A stretch of DNA of 64,000 nucleotides from Faecalimonas sp963557735 (lineage in GTDB: Bacteria; Bacillota; Clostridia; Lachnospirales; Lachnospiraceae), in contig CAUWEA010000003.1 of NCBI GenBank assembly GCA_963557735.1, forward strand, positions 1-64,000, written 5' to 3'. The stretch's first letter is position 1; each line of letters opens with the position of its first letter. The notes under the pieces were generated by a model that was not told the DNA's origin, searched no databases, and saw only the letters and a program-made list of their open reading frames with translations. Below are positions 1 through 9,410 of the stretch, in pieces. Position numbers and translations under genes: made by a program.

Positions 1-1637
1 TATACTGCGCTTTGTGTAAATTGTAACATTTCAATAAGTTCTGGATTTGTCTTCTTTGTTTGTTTGATTCCATTAGAGTCCTTGACAAATGTTCTGGTTG
101 TAATAATGTTTGTTTTTCCTACATCGATAGTTGAAAATGCTTGTTTTGTAATAGGGTCTATGGTTAAAAAATTCTGCACAAAAGATAAAATTAAAAAAAG
201 TGATAATATAATAGCCTCTTGCTTTGCTGTTATTTTTTTTATAATAAATACAAAAAATATTATATATGTCGGAATAAACGGTAAAATATATCTTGCATTA
301 CAATATGTAACATAAATAAATTGAAAAAGTAGAAAGAATAGTGTCGAAAAAAAGCAGGTACAAGGTGCCAGTTCAAAAAAATTTTTATATTGGATACTAC
401 CATGTTTAAAAATTAATATACATAGATAAAGAATAACAAATAAAAAAATGAACCAATTAAAATTTAAAATAAATAACTGTTTTAGCTTTTCTATAATATT
501 AGTATAATCTATATAAAAACTATTTAAGGTCGATCCAGTATTAGTTAACCCTCCCGATTGCCTCCAAAGCAAACCTTGAATATAAAAGACTACAAATACA
601 ATTGCAGGTAAAAAAAATACCGTCATGATTTTTATAAATTCCTCTGAAAAAAATAAAGCTAACTTTTTTGTTTTTATATTTTGTACTATAAAAGAAAGTA
701 ACCATCCAATACCAATACCAAAAAGTAAAAAAATTCCTATTTCTTTACTAAAAACAAGAAAAAAAGAAGTATATGCCAATATAATATATTTTTTATTTAA
801 TAATGCACTAATTACCCATATGTAAAAACACATCGAAGCAAAATCTAAATTAATTTCATAAATAATCCCTAAAACTAAAGGATTAACTGCAAATATGGCA
901 GTAGTTAATAATCTTATTCCTTTGCTACTCTTAAACGTTTTGAAAAAAGATAAAATATTATAAAATAGGATTAAAGTAATACACATAAGTATAATATTTA
1001 TTATTCTTATGCCAATAGGACTATTAGGTGTTAAAAATGTACCTATACCAACAATTATAGTATATCCAAAGGATGGGTGACCACCAAGCATAAATAAATT
1101 CAATTTATCAAACGAAAAATTCCAATATTGTAAATCCATTAAATAATGGTAATAAACATTAGAATCTAATTTAGGCCAGGAATCTATAACTGGCAGACTT
1201 AATATAATAAAAGCACATATAATTAAAATCAAAAATTTATTTTCAGAAATCAAATGTCTAAATTTAACTTCTAATAAAAATTTCCTACATTTTACTAACA
1301 AAATTAAAATTGGTAAATTTAGAGAAAATAATCCCATCAGTATGATCGATATGTTACTTTTATCTGTTATGTCAGACAAAACAGCCAAATCCCAAAAAAA
1401 TCCTACTATACAATACAATGGAAAAAATTGCAAATACAACTCCCGTGGCATATAAACACTTATAAAAAAAGAAAATAGAGATAAAATAAATGTTATAATT
1501 AAAAGGTTATTAGATAATTGAGAATACCCTTTTATGCCAGAAAAAATAGAACAAATTAGAAAGAATGTGCTAACTATATAACTTCCTCTCCAAAGTGTTT
1601 TTTTATATCCAGTGAGATATTTTCTTATTACTTGCAT
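1..1637 (-). CDS. Multispanning membrane protein, possible GT-C glycosyltransferase (3' end outside window)
   Basis: The frame opens with ATG at 1637, just after an in-frame TAA, and stays open to the left edge, so at least 545 codons are present. The product is almost entirely hydrophobic, with roughly ten or more membrane segments separated by Lys/Asn-rich loops. An early loop (about residues 157-192) has an Asp-then-Tyr cluster (LDSNVYYHY) and a GGHPSFGY stretch. This resembles the first extracytoplasmic loop of GT-C polyprenyl-phosphate-sugar glycosyltransferases, but the assignment is inference. It is the last visible gene of the leftward polysaccharide locus, separated by 229 bp and with its own candidate promoter. 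Its base composition is visibly more AT-rich than the genes to its right, which hints at separate acquisition. The start has only a weak ribosome site. Confidence 0.75.
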   Translation of the reverse strand, partial: MQVIRKYLTGYKKTLWRGSYIVSTFFLICSIFSGIKGYSQLSNNLLIITFILSLFSFFISVYMPRELYLQFFPLYCIVGFFWDLAVLSDITDKSNISIILMGLFSLNLPILILLVKCRKFLLEVKFRHLISENKFLILIICAFIILSLPVIDSWPKLDSNVYYHYLMDLQYWNFSFDKLNLFMLGGHPSFGYTIIVGIGTFLTPNSPIGIRIINIILMCITLILFYNILSFFKTFKSSKGIRLLTTAIFAVNPLVLGIIYEINLDFASMCFYIWVISALLNKKYIILAYTSFFLVFSKEIGIFLLFGIGIGWLLSFIVQNIKTKKLALFFSEEFIKIMTVFFLPAIVFVVFYIQGLLWRQSGGLTNTGSTLNSFYIDYTNIIEKLKQLFILNFNWFIFLFVILYLCILIFKHGSIQYKNFFELAPCTCFFSTLFFLLFQFIYVTYCNARYILPFIPTYIIFFVFIIKKITAKQEAIILSLFLILSFVQNFLTIDPITKQAFSTIDVGKTNIITTRTFVKDSNGIKQTKKTNPELIEMLQFTQSAV

Positions 1638-1708
1638 AATGTATTTTTATTAAATATATTAATATACTCCTCTCTTCATATTTTTTATCAGAAACTTACA
1701 AAAATTTT

Positions 1709-1736
1709 ACTATAATCTATTTCTATCATATTACAA
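1709..1736 (-). promoter_or_regulatory. Candidate SigA promoter for the leftmost membrane-protein gene
   Basis: On the minus strand TTGTAA (1731-1736) is followed after 16 nt by TATAGT (1709-1714). It lies about 70 nt upstream of the ATG at 1637 in an AT-rich 229-bp gap with no convincing terminator. The background is so AT-rich that chance matches are likely. Confidence 0.35.
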
Positions 1737-1866
1737 AAGTCCCCTACTCTTATACAAATATTCTTATATCTGAAATTTACTTAAGGTTGAACATATAAGT
1801 TGCATATTAAATAGATTTTTACATTAACTTTTTAAGCTTGCTTCTAAAATTATATTTTCCTACTAC

Positions 1867-3135
1867 TTAATATCCTCGTACTACTTCACCAAATAAATAA
1901 TACATTGATGGATCCTTTCCTATCGAAGTAAATAGCTCTTTAGCAGCATCAGTTGCAGTATATCCGGTTACGAAAATAAAAATATTGTCATTAACATTTA
2001 TGCAACTAGGGTGTTTTGCTATCTGTCCATGGTATTTTATTTGTTTATAGGAATCATAAAAATCAACAAATCTAGCATTTGGATAATTATTAGTTAAAAA
2101 ATTATATAATCTTTCAGAAGCATCATTCTCCCCCCAAATTGCATAGTTCCACTCTTCTTGTTTTTCCCAACGAGAACTAACAAAATCAATTACTTTTTTG
2201 CTAAACTGTGGTAAATCATATGTGACCTTATTACGATTTTCATAGAAATCTGTAATTTCTGATATTTTTTTAAATTTATTATAAGATGAACGAATACACT
2301 GTTTAGCATTCTCTAAAAGTAGTTCCTTTACACTTGATAACTCTACTGATTTCGGACTCCAATTAATATTATTCACATCACGCGCTGTATAGACAGGTAT
2401 ATACTTATCAATCCATGAAAAACGATAGTCAATGCTATTTCGAACTAAAATTACAGGAATCCCCATTCCAATACAAGGTGATGCAATATGCATTCTTGAT
2501 GTAATAACAACAGAAGCGGTATCTTTTAATAATTGATATCGGGCTCTTACAACTTCCTCCAGTGTTGTGTTTTTAACTAATTCATCGTAAGTTCCATAGA
2601 AAGTGTTTTCTAGATATATGGCATTTTTTTTCAATTTGTCAGGCATTGCTTCTAGAGCGTATGCAGGAGCTTCTATAACATATATTTTTCCATCTTCAGG
2701 TTCCTGCATTCTCTTATCCAAGGTTACTGTCAGGCAACCATTAAGATAATTTTCAATGTTATTAGATGTAAGATATTTATGTAATGCTTCATCCCTGCAG
2801 CCAATAGGTGTATAATTTTTCAAATATTCTTTTTCTTCTTCAGTTATAGCTGTAGTGTCCCTGCTGATTCCTAAAAAAACGGGAATTATTTTGGGAGAAA
2901 TAAAGGTATTTAATGTATGAGAGATTGCCTGATTTATAGGGAGAAGAAGTGTTTCTCCTTCATATGTGCTAATCTCATTAAAATCGAGAACATAAATATC
3001 CTCTTCTGGGATGCCCATTTGTGCATACAAATCTTTTATAACAATATTTTGCAGATGATCTCCAAAATTAATATGTGCTTTATCTAATTTATTAGCAAAG
3101 CCAATAGTTTCTATATCAATTCTCGCATATTTCAT
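1867..3135 (-). CDS. Polysaccharide pyruvyl transferase family protein
   Basis: A 422-residue protein that looks like the polysaccharide pyruvyl transferase family, which transfers pyruvate from PEP to sugars as ketals; some members have other roles. Supporting features are the N-terminal NFGDHLQN segment, the GCRDE segment near the middle and the ITSRMHIASPCIGMGIPVILV block with a conserved His. The ATG at 3135 is chosen because GAGGAGG lies 8-10 nt upstream; an earlier TTG at 3156 lacks such a site. It overlaps the end of the upstream glycosyltransferase gene by 20 nt, so the two are translationally coupled. The last ~100 residues are less family-like and may form a separate domain. The acceptor sugar is unknown. 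Confidence 0.75.
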   Translation of the reverse strand: MKYARIDIETIGFANKLDKAHINFGDHLQNIVIKDLYAQMGIPEEDIYVLDFNEISTYEGETLLLPINQAISHTLNTFISPKIIPVFLGISRDTTAITEEEKEYLKNYTPIGCRDEALHKYLTSNNIENYLNGCLTVTLDKRMQEPEDGKIYVIEAPAYALEAMPDKLKKNAIYLENTFYGTYDELVKNTTLEEVVRARYQLLKDTASVVITSRMHIASPCIGMGIPVILVRNSIDYRFSWIDKYIPVYTARDVNNINWSPKSVELSSVKELLLENAKQCIRSSYNKFKKISEITDFYENRNKVTYDLPQFSKKVIDFVSSRWEKQEEWNYAIWGENDASERLYNFLTNNYPNARFVDFYDSYKQIKYHGQIAKHPSCINVNDNIFIFVTGYTATDAAKELFTSIGKDPSMYYLFGEVVRGY

Positions 3136-4090
3136 GCTCAATATCCTCCTCGTCAAAATTTAATCGTTTCTCTTCTATCACCAAGGGACGATTTAATAAT
3201 CTCTGATTAATAACCATAAGATATTCACCAAATAATCCCAAAAAGGCCAGTTGAATACCGCCAATAAAAAATACACCAAATAAAATAGGAGCAACTCCGC
3301 TAACAAAATCATCCCAGTAGATTAATTTTAAAATAAAATAAATAATACCTGTAATGACAGAGAAAATACTTAAAACTAATCCTATCAATGTTGCTAAATG
3401 AGGAAGTAAATTAGTGTAGGAAATCATATTTTTTATAGCAACATTAAATAGCGTTCCAAGATTATTTTTGGATTTTCCTGTTTTTCTCTTCTCCTCACAG
3501 TAAGTTACTTTTTCAATATTATAGCCATACTCAACAACCATTCCCCTTAAAGATGGTAAAGGGTCTTGTAACTTATTTAACCATTCAATAAAACTATGAT
3601 CATATAGTCCGGCTCCGGTAAAGTGTTCAATTTGTTTTATACTAGAAAATTTCTGTATAATCCAATAATAAAAATGTCTTATTCTCCACATTAAATAGTT
3701 TTCTTTACTTTTTTCTTTCACTGCGCATACTACCTTCCCCCCAGCTTCCCACTTCTGAATCAGTTTTGGAATAATATCTAGAGGAACCTGAAAGTCGCAG
3801 GGTAGCACAATCGTACAATCTCCTTTTGTTTGTAGAATACCATAATAATTCGAAACTCCGCCAAAATTTCTGGCATTAAAAATAGCTCTCACATGATCTG
3901 GATACTTTTTACATAAATACTCTAAATTCTTTCGCGTTCCATCAGTTGATTTATTATCTATAAATTCTATAGAACATTTATATTGTTTTAAAGATTCTTT
4001 GGCAAACAAATTTAGAATAGCTTCTGCTAATGGTATAACGTTTTCAACTTCATTATAACAAGGAATCGAAAAAGAAATTTTTTTAATCAT
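3116..4090 (-). CDS. GT2 glycosyltransferase with C-terminal membrane anchor (GtrB/DPM-like)
   Basis: A 324-residue GT-A fold glycosyltransferase: SIPCYNE at the N-terminus, a DNKSTDGT loop near residue 45, and two membrane helices around residues 230-290 followed by a GEYLMVINQ amphipathic end. This layout is typical of polyprenyl-phosphate sugar synthases (GtrB, DPM1-like), which charge undecaprenyl phosphate with one sugar for a GT-C enzyme. The multispanning protein two genes downstream could be such a partner (inference). ATG at 4090 overlaps the upstream stop as ATGA and has GGGAG 6 nt before it; a GTG at 4102 is less likely. It lies directly behind the NeuB-family gene in the same operon. 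Confidence 0.8.
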   Translation of the reverse strand: MIKKISFSIPCYNEVENVIPLAEAILNLFAKESLKQYKCSIEFIDNKSTDGTRKNLEYLCKKYPDHVRAIFNARNFGGVSNYYGILQTKGDCTIVLPCDFQVPLDIIPKLIQKWEAGGKVVCAVKEKSKENYLMWRIRHFYYWIIQKFSSIKQIEHFTGAGLYDHSFIEWLNKLQDPLPSLRGMVVEYGYNIEKVTYCEEKRKTGKSKNNLGTLFNVAIKNMISYTNLLPHLATLIGLVLSIFSVITGIIYFILKLIYWDDFVSGVAPILFGVFFIGGIQLAFLGLFGEYLMVINQRLLNRPLVIEEKRLNFDEEDIEHEICEN

Positions 4091-5127
4091 ACATTCTCCC
4101 ACATTAAAATATCATCTTCTTTTACATCTTGTTTCAGCATCTTTCCTAATACAATATCCTGATATTTAGGGGAAATTCCAGTTCCAGGTCTCTTGGCAAT
4201 AAGGTCTTTATCAGTTAAAATTTCTCCTTTTTTCATATCCCGGGTAAAGACCAGAGAACGTCTTGCCTCACGGCGTGGAATCTTTTCACACTCTAGTACT
4301 GTTTTTTCAGTTTGTCCTGAAATTACCTGAATCAATTCAAAATTCTCAATCGCCTTTTTAAAATCAGACGGATCCCCTGAATGAAAATGATCATTTCCCG
4401 GGAGAGTTTTATCTAATGTAAAATGTTTTTCTATAATTTCAGCGCCTAACAGATATGCTGTCGTAAGAATTGTCATACATGGATCCGGTACAGTATGATC
4501 ACTAAATCCAATAGTGATATCCGGATATATTTTTTTTAATGAGGATATAATATTTAAATTAGCATCCTCATTCTTTGTCGGATATGACAATACACAATGC
4601 ATGAGGCAGATTTCATTATTACCTTCATCCTTAATTGCACGAACAGCCTCATCCACCTCGGATAAATAAGATGCACCTACGGATAAATAGATTGGTTTAC
4701 CTTTTTTTGCAATATGACGTATAAATGGTAAATTCGTAATATCTGAAGAGGAGATTTTGTATATATCCACAAACTCATCCAGATAATCTGCCGAAGCATA
4801 ATCAAACGGTGTAGACAAAAAATCTATATCCAGTTCCTGGCAATAACGGTGTAGTTCAGCATAATCATCGCGATTAAACCCATCGAGCTGTTTGAATAAT
4901 TCATACTGAGATGTTATTGGATTTTTAGTTAAGTCCCAATAAGATGGAGAATTTTTAGAAGCAATGGTATTTGCTTTATAGGACTGAAATTTTGCTGCAT
5001 CAATTCCTACAGCTTTAGCTTCTTTAATATATAATTTTGCTGCCTCTAAAGGGGTTATATTGAGTTCTTTTGCAGTATCATAAAAATTTACACCCATTTC
5101 TGCAATTACATAAGGTTTCTTTAACAT
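4087..5127 (-). CDS. NeuB-family nonulosonate synthase (sialic/legionaminic/pseudaminic acid synthase-like)
   Basis: A 346-residue member of the NeuB family, which condenses phosphoenolpyruvate with a six-carbon N-acyl amino sugar to make a nine-carbon 2-keto-3-deoxy acid in the cytosol. Visible family blocks are IAEMGVN at residue 8, AAKFQSYK near 45, the IKISSSDI-like KISSSD block, GFSDHT, and EKHFTLDK with GNDHFHSGDP after it. From about residue 285 there is a C-terminal SAF (antifreeze-like) domain starting ARRSLVFTRDMKKGE. Length is normal. It follows the CMP-sugar synthetase/PseG fusion gene by 17 nt, so both act in one pathway. Which nonulosonate is made cannot be decided, because dedicated early enzymes are not beside it. 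Confidence 0.87.
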   Translation of the reverse strand: MLKKPYVIAEMGVNFYDTAKELNITPLEAAKLYIKEAKAVGIDAAKFQSYKANTIASKNSPSYWDLTKNPITSQYELFKQLDGFNRDDYAELHRYCQELDIDFLSTPFDYASADYLDEFVDIYKISSSDITNLPFIRHIAKKGKPIYLSVGASYLSEVDEAVRAIKDEGNNEICLMHCVLSYPTKNEDANLNIISSLKKIYPDITIGFSDHTVPDPCMTILTTAYLLGAEIIEKHFTLDKTLPGNDHFHSGDPSDFKKAIENFELIQVISGQTEKTVLECEKIPRREARRSLVFTRDMKKGEILTDKDLIAKRPGTGISPKYQDIVLGKMLKQDVKEDDILMWENV

Positions 5128-5144
5128 AACTTTTCAATTCCTTT

Positions 5145-6758
5145 CTATAAACTGTTTATTAGATTCATTACCCTTCGACGTCCATTCCTTAAATCTTTAC
5201 TCAAAAGTATCTTTTGCTGTTCTTCTCTCTCTTTTTTTGTAAGATGCAAATACAAATCGAGATTTGCTTCAATCACCAAATCACTGGGATTTAAACCCAG
5301 ATAATTAAATCCATTTTCATGACACACAAAACCATGTTTTTCTTCTCTTTTATTTTGTGCCATAGCAATACTTGGGATTCCTAAAATTGCAAGTTCATAT
5401 CCGGTTCTGCCACGTGAAGTAATACCTATATCGCATTTTGACATAACTTCTGGCATATTATTGATATCATATAAAACTTCAATATTAGAAAATCGGTTAT
5501 ATTCCATAAGTTTTTCTATGTTCATTTTTGCGCGTCCTAATACAACATAGAAATAATAATTTTGATATTTATCTATATTTCTGGTGATAATTTCTAAAAG
5601 CCGGTCTGTATAATTTTGTGGATCTGCTCCGCCAAAAGATATAAATACCTTCTCTACAGATTTCCTGATTTCTATGGGCTCATAAAACATAAATAGTTTT
5701 GATGCGATATAATATTTTTCACCAGCTTTTACCTGAGGAATATCGTGCTTTTGATACAATGCATTAAATACAAGGTCTGCGTGATATATCCCTTCTCCAT
5801 CATCTTCAAAATTAACAAGTTTTGCATTCGGTATGCAATTGCGTAAAGCAATCATATAATCGATGGATGTTGACAGAATATCATTAATAAAAATATCATA
5901 ATCTGTACTTTTTAATTTTTCTAAAAGTTCATTCAGACCATTCACAGGTATAAGCTTATGTGTTGTTTTTCCAAATACGGACACATCCGTCTGATTTCTA
6001 TCAAAATAAATATCGGGTTTACTATAAAACTCGTCTGCAAGTTCCAGTGATCTGTATATATGCCCCATTCCTCTTTTGTTATTTCCATTTACATAAATGG
6101 CTACTTTCTTTTTCTGTAAAATCATATTTGCCAGGGCAAGATCCTGAAAAGTATCTATATTTACCGCCTCTTCTTTGGTAAGTTCAAATACATCTACTTT
6201 ATTTCCTATACGGGTTGTAGCAGAAATACTTTCCTGCTTACTGATTAGAAAAGCTCCTGTTTCCTGATAGTGAGGAGGAAGATACTGGAAATTCAGGCGC
6301 TCTTCATATTCCGGAACAATTAATTCATTTTCTATTTTCCAGGCAAGCCTCGGATAATTAATGACAGAAATAACCGTATCATAATTACCATTGATACAAT
6401 GTTCGATAGCATTATCTAATGTTTGAACATTTAGAAGAGGAGAAGTCGGCTGCATGGTAACAACGTAATCAAACTTCCTTCCCTGCACTGCATGGTAAAC
6501 AACAGCATCCAGAGTTGTGTCATCCTGACATAAGTTTTCAGGTCTGTGAATACTTTGTATACCTAATTGTTTTGAGATAGTTTCCACTTCTTGAGAATCT
6601 GTTGTAACAATAATATCCGTAATATATTTAGAGTCCAGGGCATTCTTCATGACATAATATACCAGTGGATGGTTGCTGAGAAGACGTATGTTTTTATTTG
6701 GAATGCGCTTTGAATTTCTTCTTGCAGGAATGACAGCCAATATTTTTACATTTTCCAT
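5145..6758 (-). CDS. Fusion of CMP-nonulosonate cytidylyltransferase and PseG-like nucleotide-sugar hydrolase
   Basis: A 537-residue two-domain protein. Residues 1-215 match acylneuraminate cytidylyltransferases (NeuA/PseF/LegF): VIPARRNSKRIPNKN at 9-23, DSQEV near 54 and QPTSPLL at 103-109. Residues 217-537 match PseG, the hydrolase that releases the free 2,4-diacetamido sugar from its UDP carrier: KRGMGHIYRS (H233 in the family's catalytic His position), ISFGGADPQN near 375 and SRGRTGYE near 450. The fusion joins the step before and the step after the NeuB reaction in one polypeptide, with the NeuB-family gene 17 nt downstream. The upstream enzymes (PseB, PseC, PseH) are not adjacent. The domain assignment is solid; pseudaminic versus another nonulosonate is inference. 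Confidence 0.85.
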   Translation of the reverse strand: MENVKILAVIPARRNSKRIPNKNIRLLSNHPLVYYVMKNALDSKYITDIIVTTDSQEVETISKQLGIQSIHRPENLCQDDTTLDAVVYHAVQGRKFDYVVTMQPTSPLLNVQTLDNAIEHCINGNYDTVISVINYPRLAWKIENELIVPEYEERLNFQYLPPHYQETGAFLISKQESISATTRIGNKVDVFELTKEEAVNIDTFQDLALANMILQKKKVAIYVNGNNKRGMGHIYRSLELADEFYSKPDIYFDRNQTDVSVFGKTTHKLIPVNGLNELLEKLKSTDYDIFINDILSTSIDYMIALRNCIPNAKLVNFEDDGEGIYHADLVFNALYQKHDIPQVKAGEKYYIASKLFMFYEPIEIRKSVEKVFISFGGADPQNYTDRLLEIITRNIDKYQNYYFYVVLGRAKMNIEKLMEYNRFSNIEVLYDINNMPEVMSKCDIGITSRGRTGYELAILGIPSIAMAQNKREEKHGFVCHENGFNYLGLNPSDLVIEANLDLYLHLTKKEREEQQKILLSKDLRNGRRRVMNLINSL

Positions 6759-6770
6759 TTGTATCTACTC

Positions 6771-8552
6771 CTATTCCAACATCAGCCATTTCATCTCTTT
6801 ATCTGAAACAAAAGGATACATGTCATGTAACTTTGGTGATGTCATTTTTCCATCTTCATCTAATTTGGACATCAATTTTGGTAAAACCGGATCATCCAGT
6901 TGTTGCTTTATTTCCAAAATGCAAGGAGCTGATTCATTCCTTAGCCATTCAAGTTTTTTTTGCAATCCACTATTCGTTTTGCAACAATTGTAAGAATAGC
7001 CAAAAGCATTTGCTACTTTTTCAAACTCAGGGCAACTGACCCCCGTTTTTGGAGAACATCCAAACTCTGTTCCATTAAAGAAATTTTTACAAGTCTGTCG
7101 AATTGCACCGTAACCTTCATTTTCAAAAATAATGATCTTAATTGGAAGCTGTTTATACTTTATTGTATGTAATTCCTGCAGATTCATCATAATACTTCCG
7201 TCACCCGTTACACAAATAACCTCTTTTTGGGCAGCTATCGCTACTCCAATAGCTGCTGGTAAATCATATCCCATTGAACCACAGATATAGTTAGAAATCA
7301 TTCTTTGACCTTTATAACGCCTTCCTATTTGATTTGCCCCCATTGCCACAGAACTATTTCCTAAGGCGAGGAGTGTATTTTCCGGCATATCCTCCAAAAA
7401 AGTTTCCCAAAAGATATACTTATTTACCCGTGTATTTCCCTGAGCTGTTTGCTTTCCTTCAAATGGACTGAAAGTTTCTTTAATTCTATTACAATAAGCC
7501 TGCCAGTCTTCTGGCACAGAGATATCTGTATCACACACTTCCTCAAATGTACTTAAAAACTCTTTTAAATCACAGTGCAGAAATGTGTTTACTTTTTTGC
7601 CTAATTTTAAACATTCATTTTCATCAATATCAACCATTATGATATGGGCATGCGGAGCAAAGCTGTCCAAATCATATCCCGTCTGTTTGTAAGATAAACT
7701 GTTTCCTAATACGAGAATACAATCTGAATTTTGAAGAATGAAATTTCCACCTCTTGCACCGGCGTTTCCAGAAAGACCATAATATTGTGGATGTTCTGAG
7801 TAGAATATATCTCCAAGCCATGCGCCTCCTACAACTGGAAGCTGCAGCTTAAGAAGTAATTTTTCTAATTCATTTTCTAAATGACACGTCTGAATACCCG
7901 AGCCAATTAAAATACATGGGCGTTTTGCCTGTGATATAATTTCCCTTATTTTTTCGTACTGGTCTTTTGAGGCAGAAGGAAGAACTATATCATTCTCAAA
8001 ATGTTTCAGGTTTTCTTCCTCAACAAGTGTATTTTGGATATCTTGTGGTACATCAATCCAGACAGGGCCTCTTCGTCCACTGGTAGCATGCGCAACAGCT
8101 TTTTGTATTTCGTATTTCACATCATTTGGTTCTGTAAGTACTTTTGAATATTTTGTCATATTCTGTATAGAATTAATAATATCAAATTCCTGAAGTCCTC
8201 TATATCTCAATGGCAGTCCGCTTTTTTCAATAGATGTTTCGTAACGGACGTTTCCAGAAATTACAATCATTGGAATGCTATCTACCCAGGCTCCCATTAC
8301 CCCCGTTAATGTATTTGTTGTACCTGGACCACTTGTAACGCATACAGCGGCCATTTTCCCTGAATAACGGGCATAAGCTTCAGCGGCCATTGCACAAGCC
8401 TGTTCATGGTGGTTAAAATGATTAGTCATATTTTTATTTAGCGCCAATGCATTATTCAAATGCATTGCACCTCCACCAACGACAGTAAAGCAATCTGTTA
8501 TCCCTAGTTCTGTAAGTGTATCAAAAATTATATCAGCAACCCTCTTTTTCAT
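6771..8552 (-). CDS. Thiamine-diphosphate enzyme, acetolactate-synthase-like; probable YerE-type aceto-sugar synthase
   Basis: A 593-residue ThDP enzyme with the three-domain layout of acetolactate synthase: PYR domain with catalytic Glu50 in NHHEQACAMAAEAYAR, a middle domain, and a PP domain with GDG at 450-452 and the closing ENEGYG motif. In Yersinia, YerE of this family adds a two-carbon unit from pyruvate to C4 of CDP-4-keto-3,6-dideoxyglucose, making the branched sugar yersiniose. Here the gene lies downstream of rfbF-rfbG-rfbH, which make exactly that substrate. It overlaps an SDR gene by 20 nt. That context favours the YerE-like role over branched amino acid synthesis. The FAD requirement and the exact reaction cannot be read from sequence. 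Confidence 0.75.
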   Translation of the reverse strand: MKKRVADIIFDTLTELGITDCFTVVGGGAMHLNNALALNKNMTNHFNHHEQACAMAAEAYARYSGKMAAVCVTSGPGTTNTLTGVMGAWVDSIPMIVISGNVRYETSIEKSGLPLRYRGLQEFDIINSIQNMTKYSKVLTEPNDVKYEIQKAVAHATSGRRGPVWIDVPQDIQNTLVEEENLKHFENDIVLPSASKDQYEKIREIISQAKRPCILIGSGIQTCHLENELEKLLLKLQLPVVGGAWLGDIFYSEHPQYYGLSGNAGARGGNFILQNSDCILVLGNSLSYKQTGYDLDSFAPHAHIIMVDIDENECLKLGKKVNTFLHCDLKEFLSTFEEVCDTDISVPEDWQAYCNRIKETFSPFEGKQTAQGNTRVNKYIFWETFLEDMPENTLLALGNSSVAMGANQIGRRYKGQRMISNYICGSMGYDLPAAIGVAIAAQKEVICVTGDGSIMMNLQELHTIKYKQLPIKIIIFENEGYGAIRQTCKNFFNGTEFGCSPKTGVSCPEFEKVANAFGYSYNCCKTNSGLQKKLEWLRNESAPCILEIKQQLDDPVLPKLMSKLDEDGKMTSPKLHDMYPFVSDKEMKWLMLE

Positions 8553-9396
8553 TATTTACCACCCCTTTTTCATAACATATTTGTTTCTCGATTCCCTTTT
8601 CCAGATCTGTAAAACGAAAAGAAGGCATTTCCTCTAATAAACGTAAATTACTACCTGTATATTCATGATTAAGACCTTCTTTTTTTATAATAACGGGAAC
8701 ACTTACATGAAGTTTTTCTTTAATTAACTCACAAATCTCTACAATTTCCTTACGAACTCCCGTACACACATTATACTCATGCCAGGAAGGTGTATTTTCA
8801 ATAAAGAACTCCAGAACAGGAATCAGATCCATAACATACATGTAGTCGAATACACAATTTTGGTTAAGGAGTATAGGTTCTTTTTTTAGACAACACCGTA
8901 TAGCATATGTGATCAATTTAAAATTAGCATCCGTCGGTCCGTAGCATCCAAAAATTCTTAGATTATAGATATTATCACCTGACGTACATAACTGATTCAT
9001 AATATATTTAGCAAGCCCGTAATCATTTTGCGGGACAGCATGGAAATCACCTTCACGTCTCAATATCACCGGAGCGCTTTTATCAAATTCTGCTCCTGAA
9101 CCAAAATAAATGATTTTTTCTAAATTCTTCCGAATATAATGTAAATTCATGAACATTTGAAGACTGTTTTTTAATAAAGTTTCTTGTGAATCATCACTGC
9201 CAGGCAGCAAATTAGGAATAGCTGCATGAATAACAATATCTATATTGTTTTTCGCAACATATTCTTTCATAGAGTTTAAATCCAATAAATTTAATTCTTT
9301 TCGAGTGGGAGTATATAGATGATACTTCTTTTTTAACTCAGGGACTAATGTCCTTCCTAAAAAACCAGTACTTCCTGTAAAAAGTATATTTTTCAT
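8533..9396 (-). CDS. Extended SDR NAD(P)-dependent sugar epimerase/reductase (YerF-like role suggested by context)
   Basis: A 287-residue extended short-chain dehydrogenase: Rossmann GSTGFLG at residues 8-14, IIYFGSGAEF with the catalytic Ser/Thr region, and YGLAKY giving YxxxK. In yersiniose synthesis the reductase YerF reduces the branched keto product of YerE, and an SDR overlapping the ThDP gene by 20 nt fits that step. It could instead be a C5 or C4 epimerase/reductase acting earlier. The C-terminus is Lys-rich and slightly short for the family. It follows rfbH by 14 nt. Confidence 0.7.
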   Translation of the reverse strand: MKNILFTGSTGFLGRTLVPELKKKYHLYTPTRKELNLLDLNSMKEYVAKNNIDIVIHAAIPNLLPGSDDSQETLLKNSLQMFMNLHYIRKNLEKIIYFGSGAEFDKSAPVILRREGDFHAVPQNDYGLAKYIMNQLCTSGDNIYNLRIFGCYGPTDANFKLITYAIRCCLKKEPILLNQNCVFDYMYVMDLIPVLEFFIENTPSWHEYNVCTGVRKEIVEICELIKEKLHVSVPVIIKKEGLNHEYTGSNLRLLEEMPSFRFTDLEKGIEKQICYEKGVVNNEKEGC

Positions 9397-9410
9397 ATAA
9401 TCAGCCTCTT

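Noticed and set aside
64..825. Short plus-strand frames at the left end
   Set aside because: They are antisense to a long open hydrophobic minus-strand frame that runs off the edge and explains the region better.
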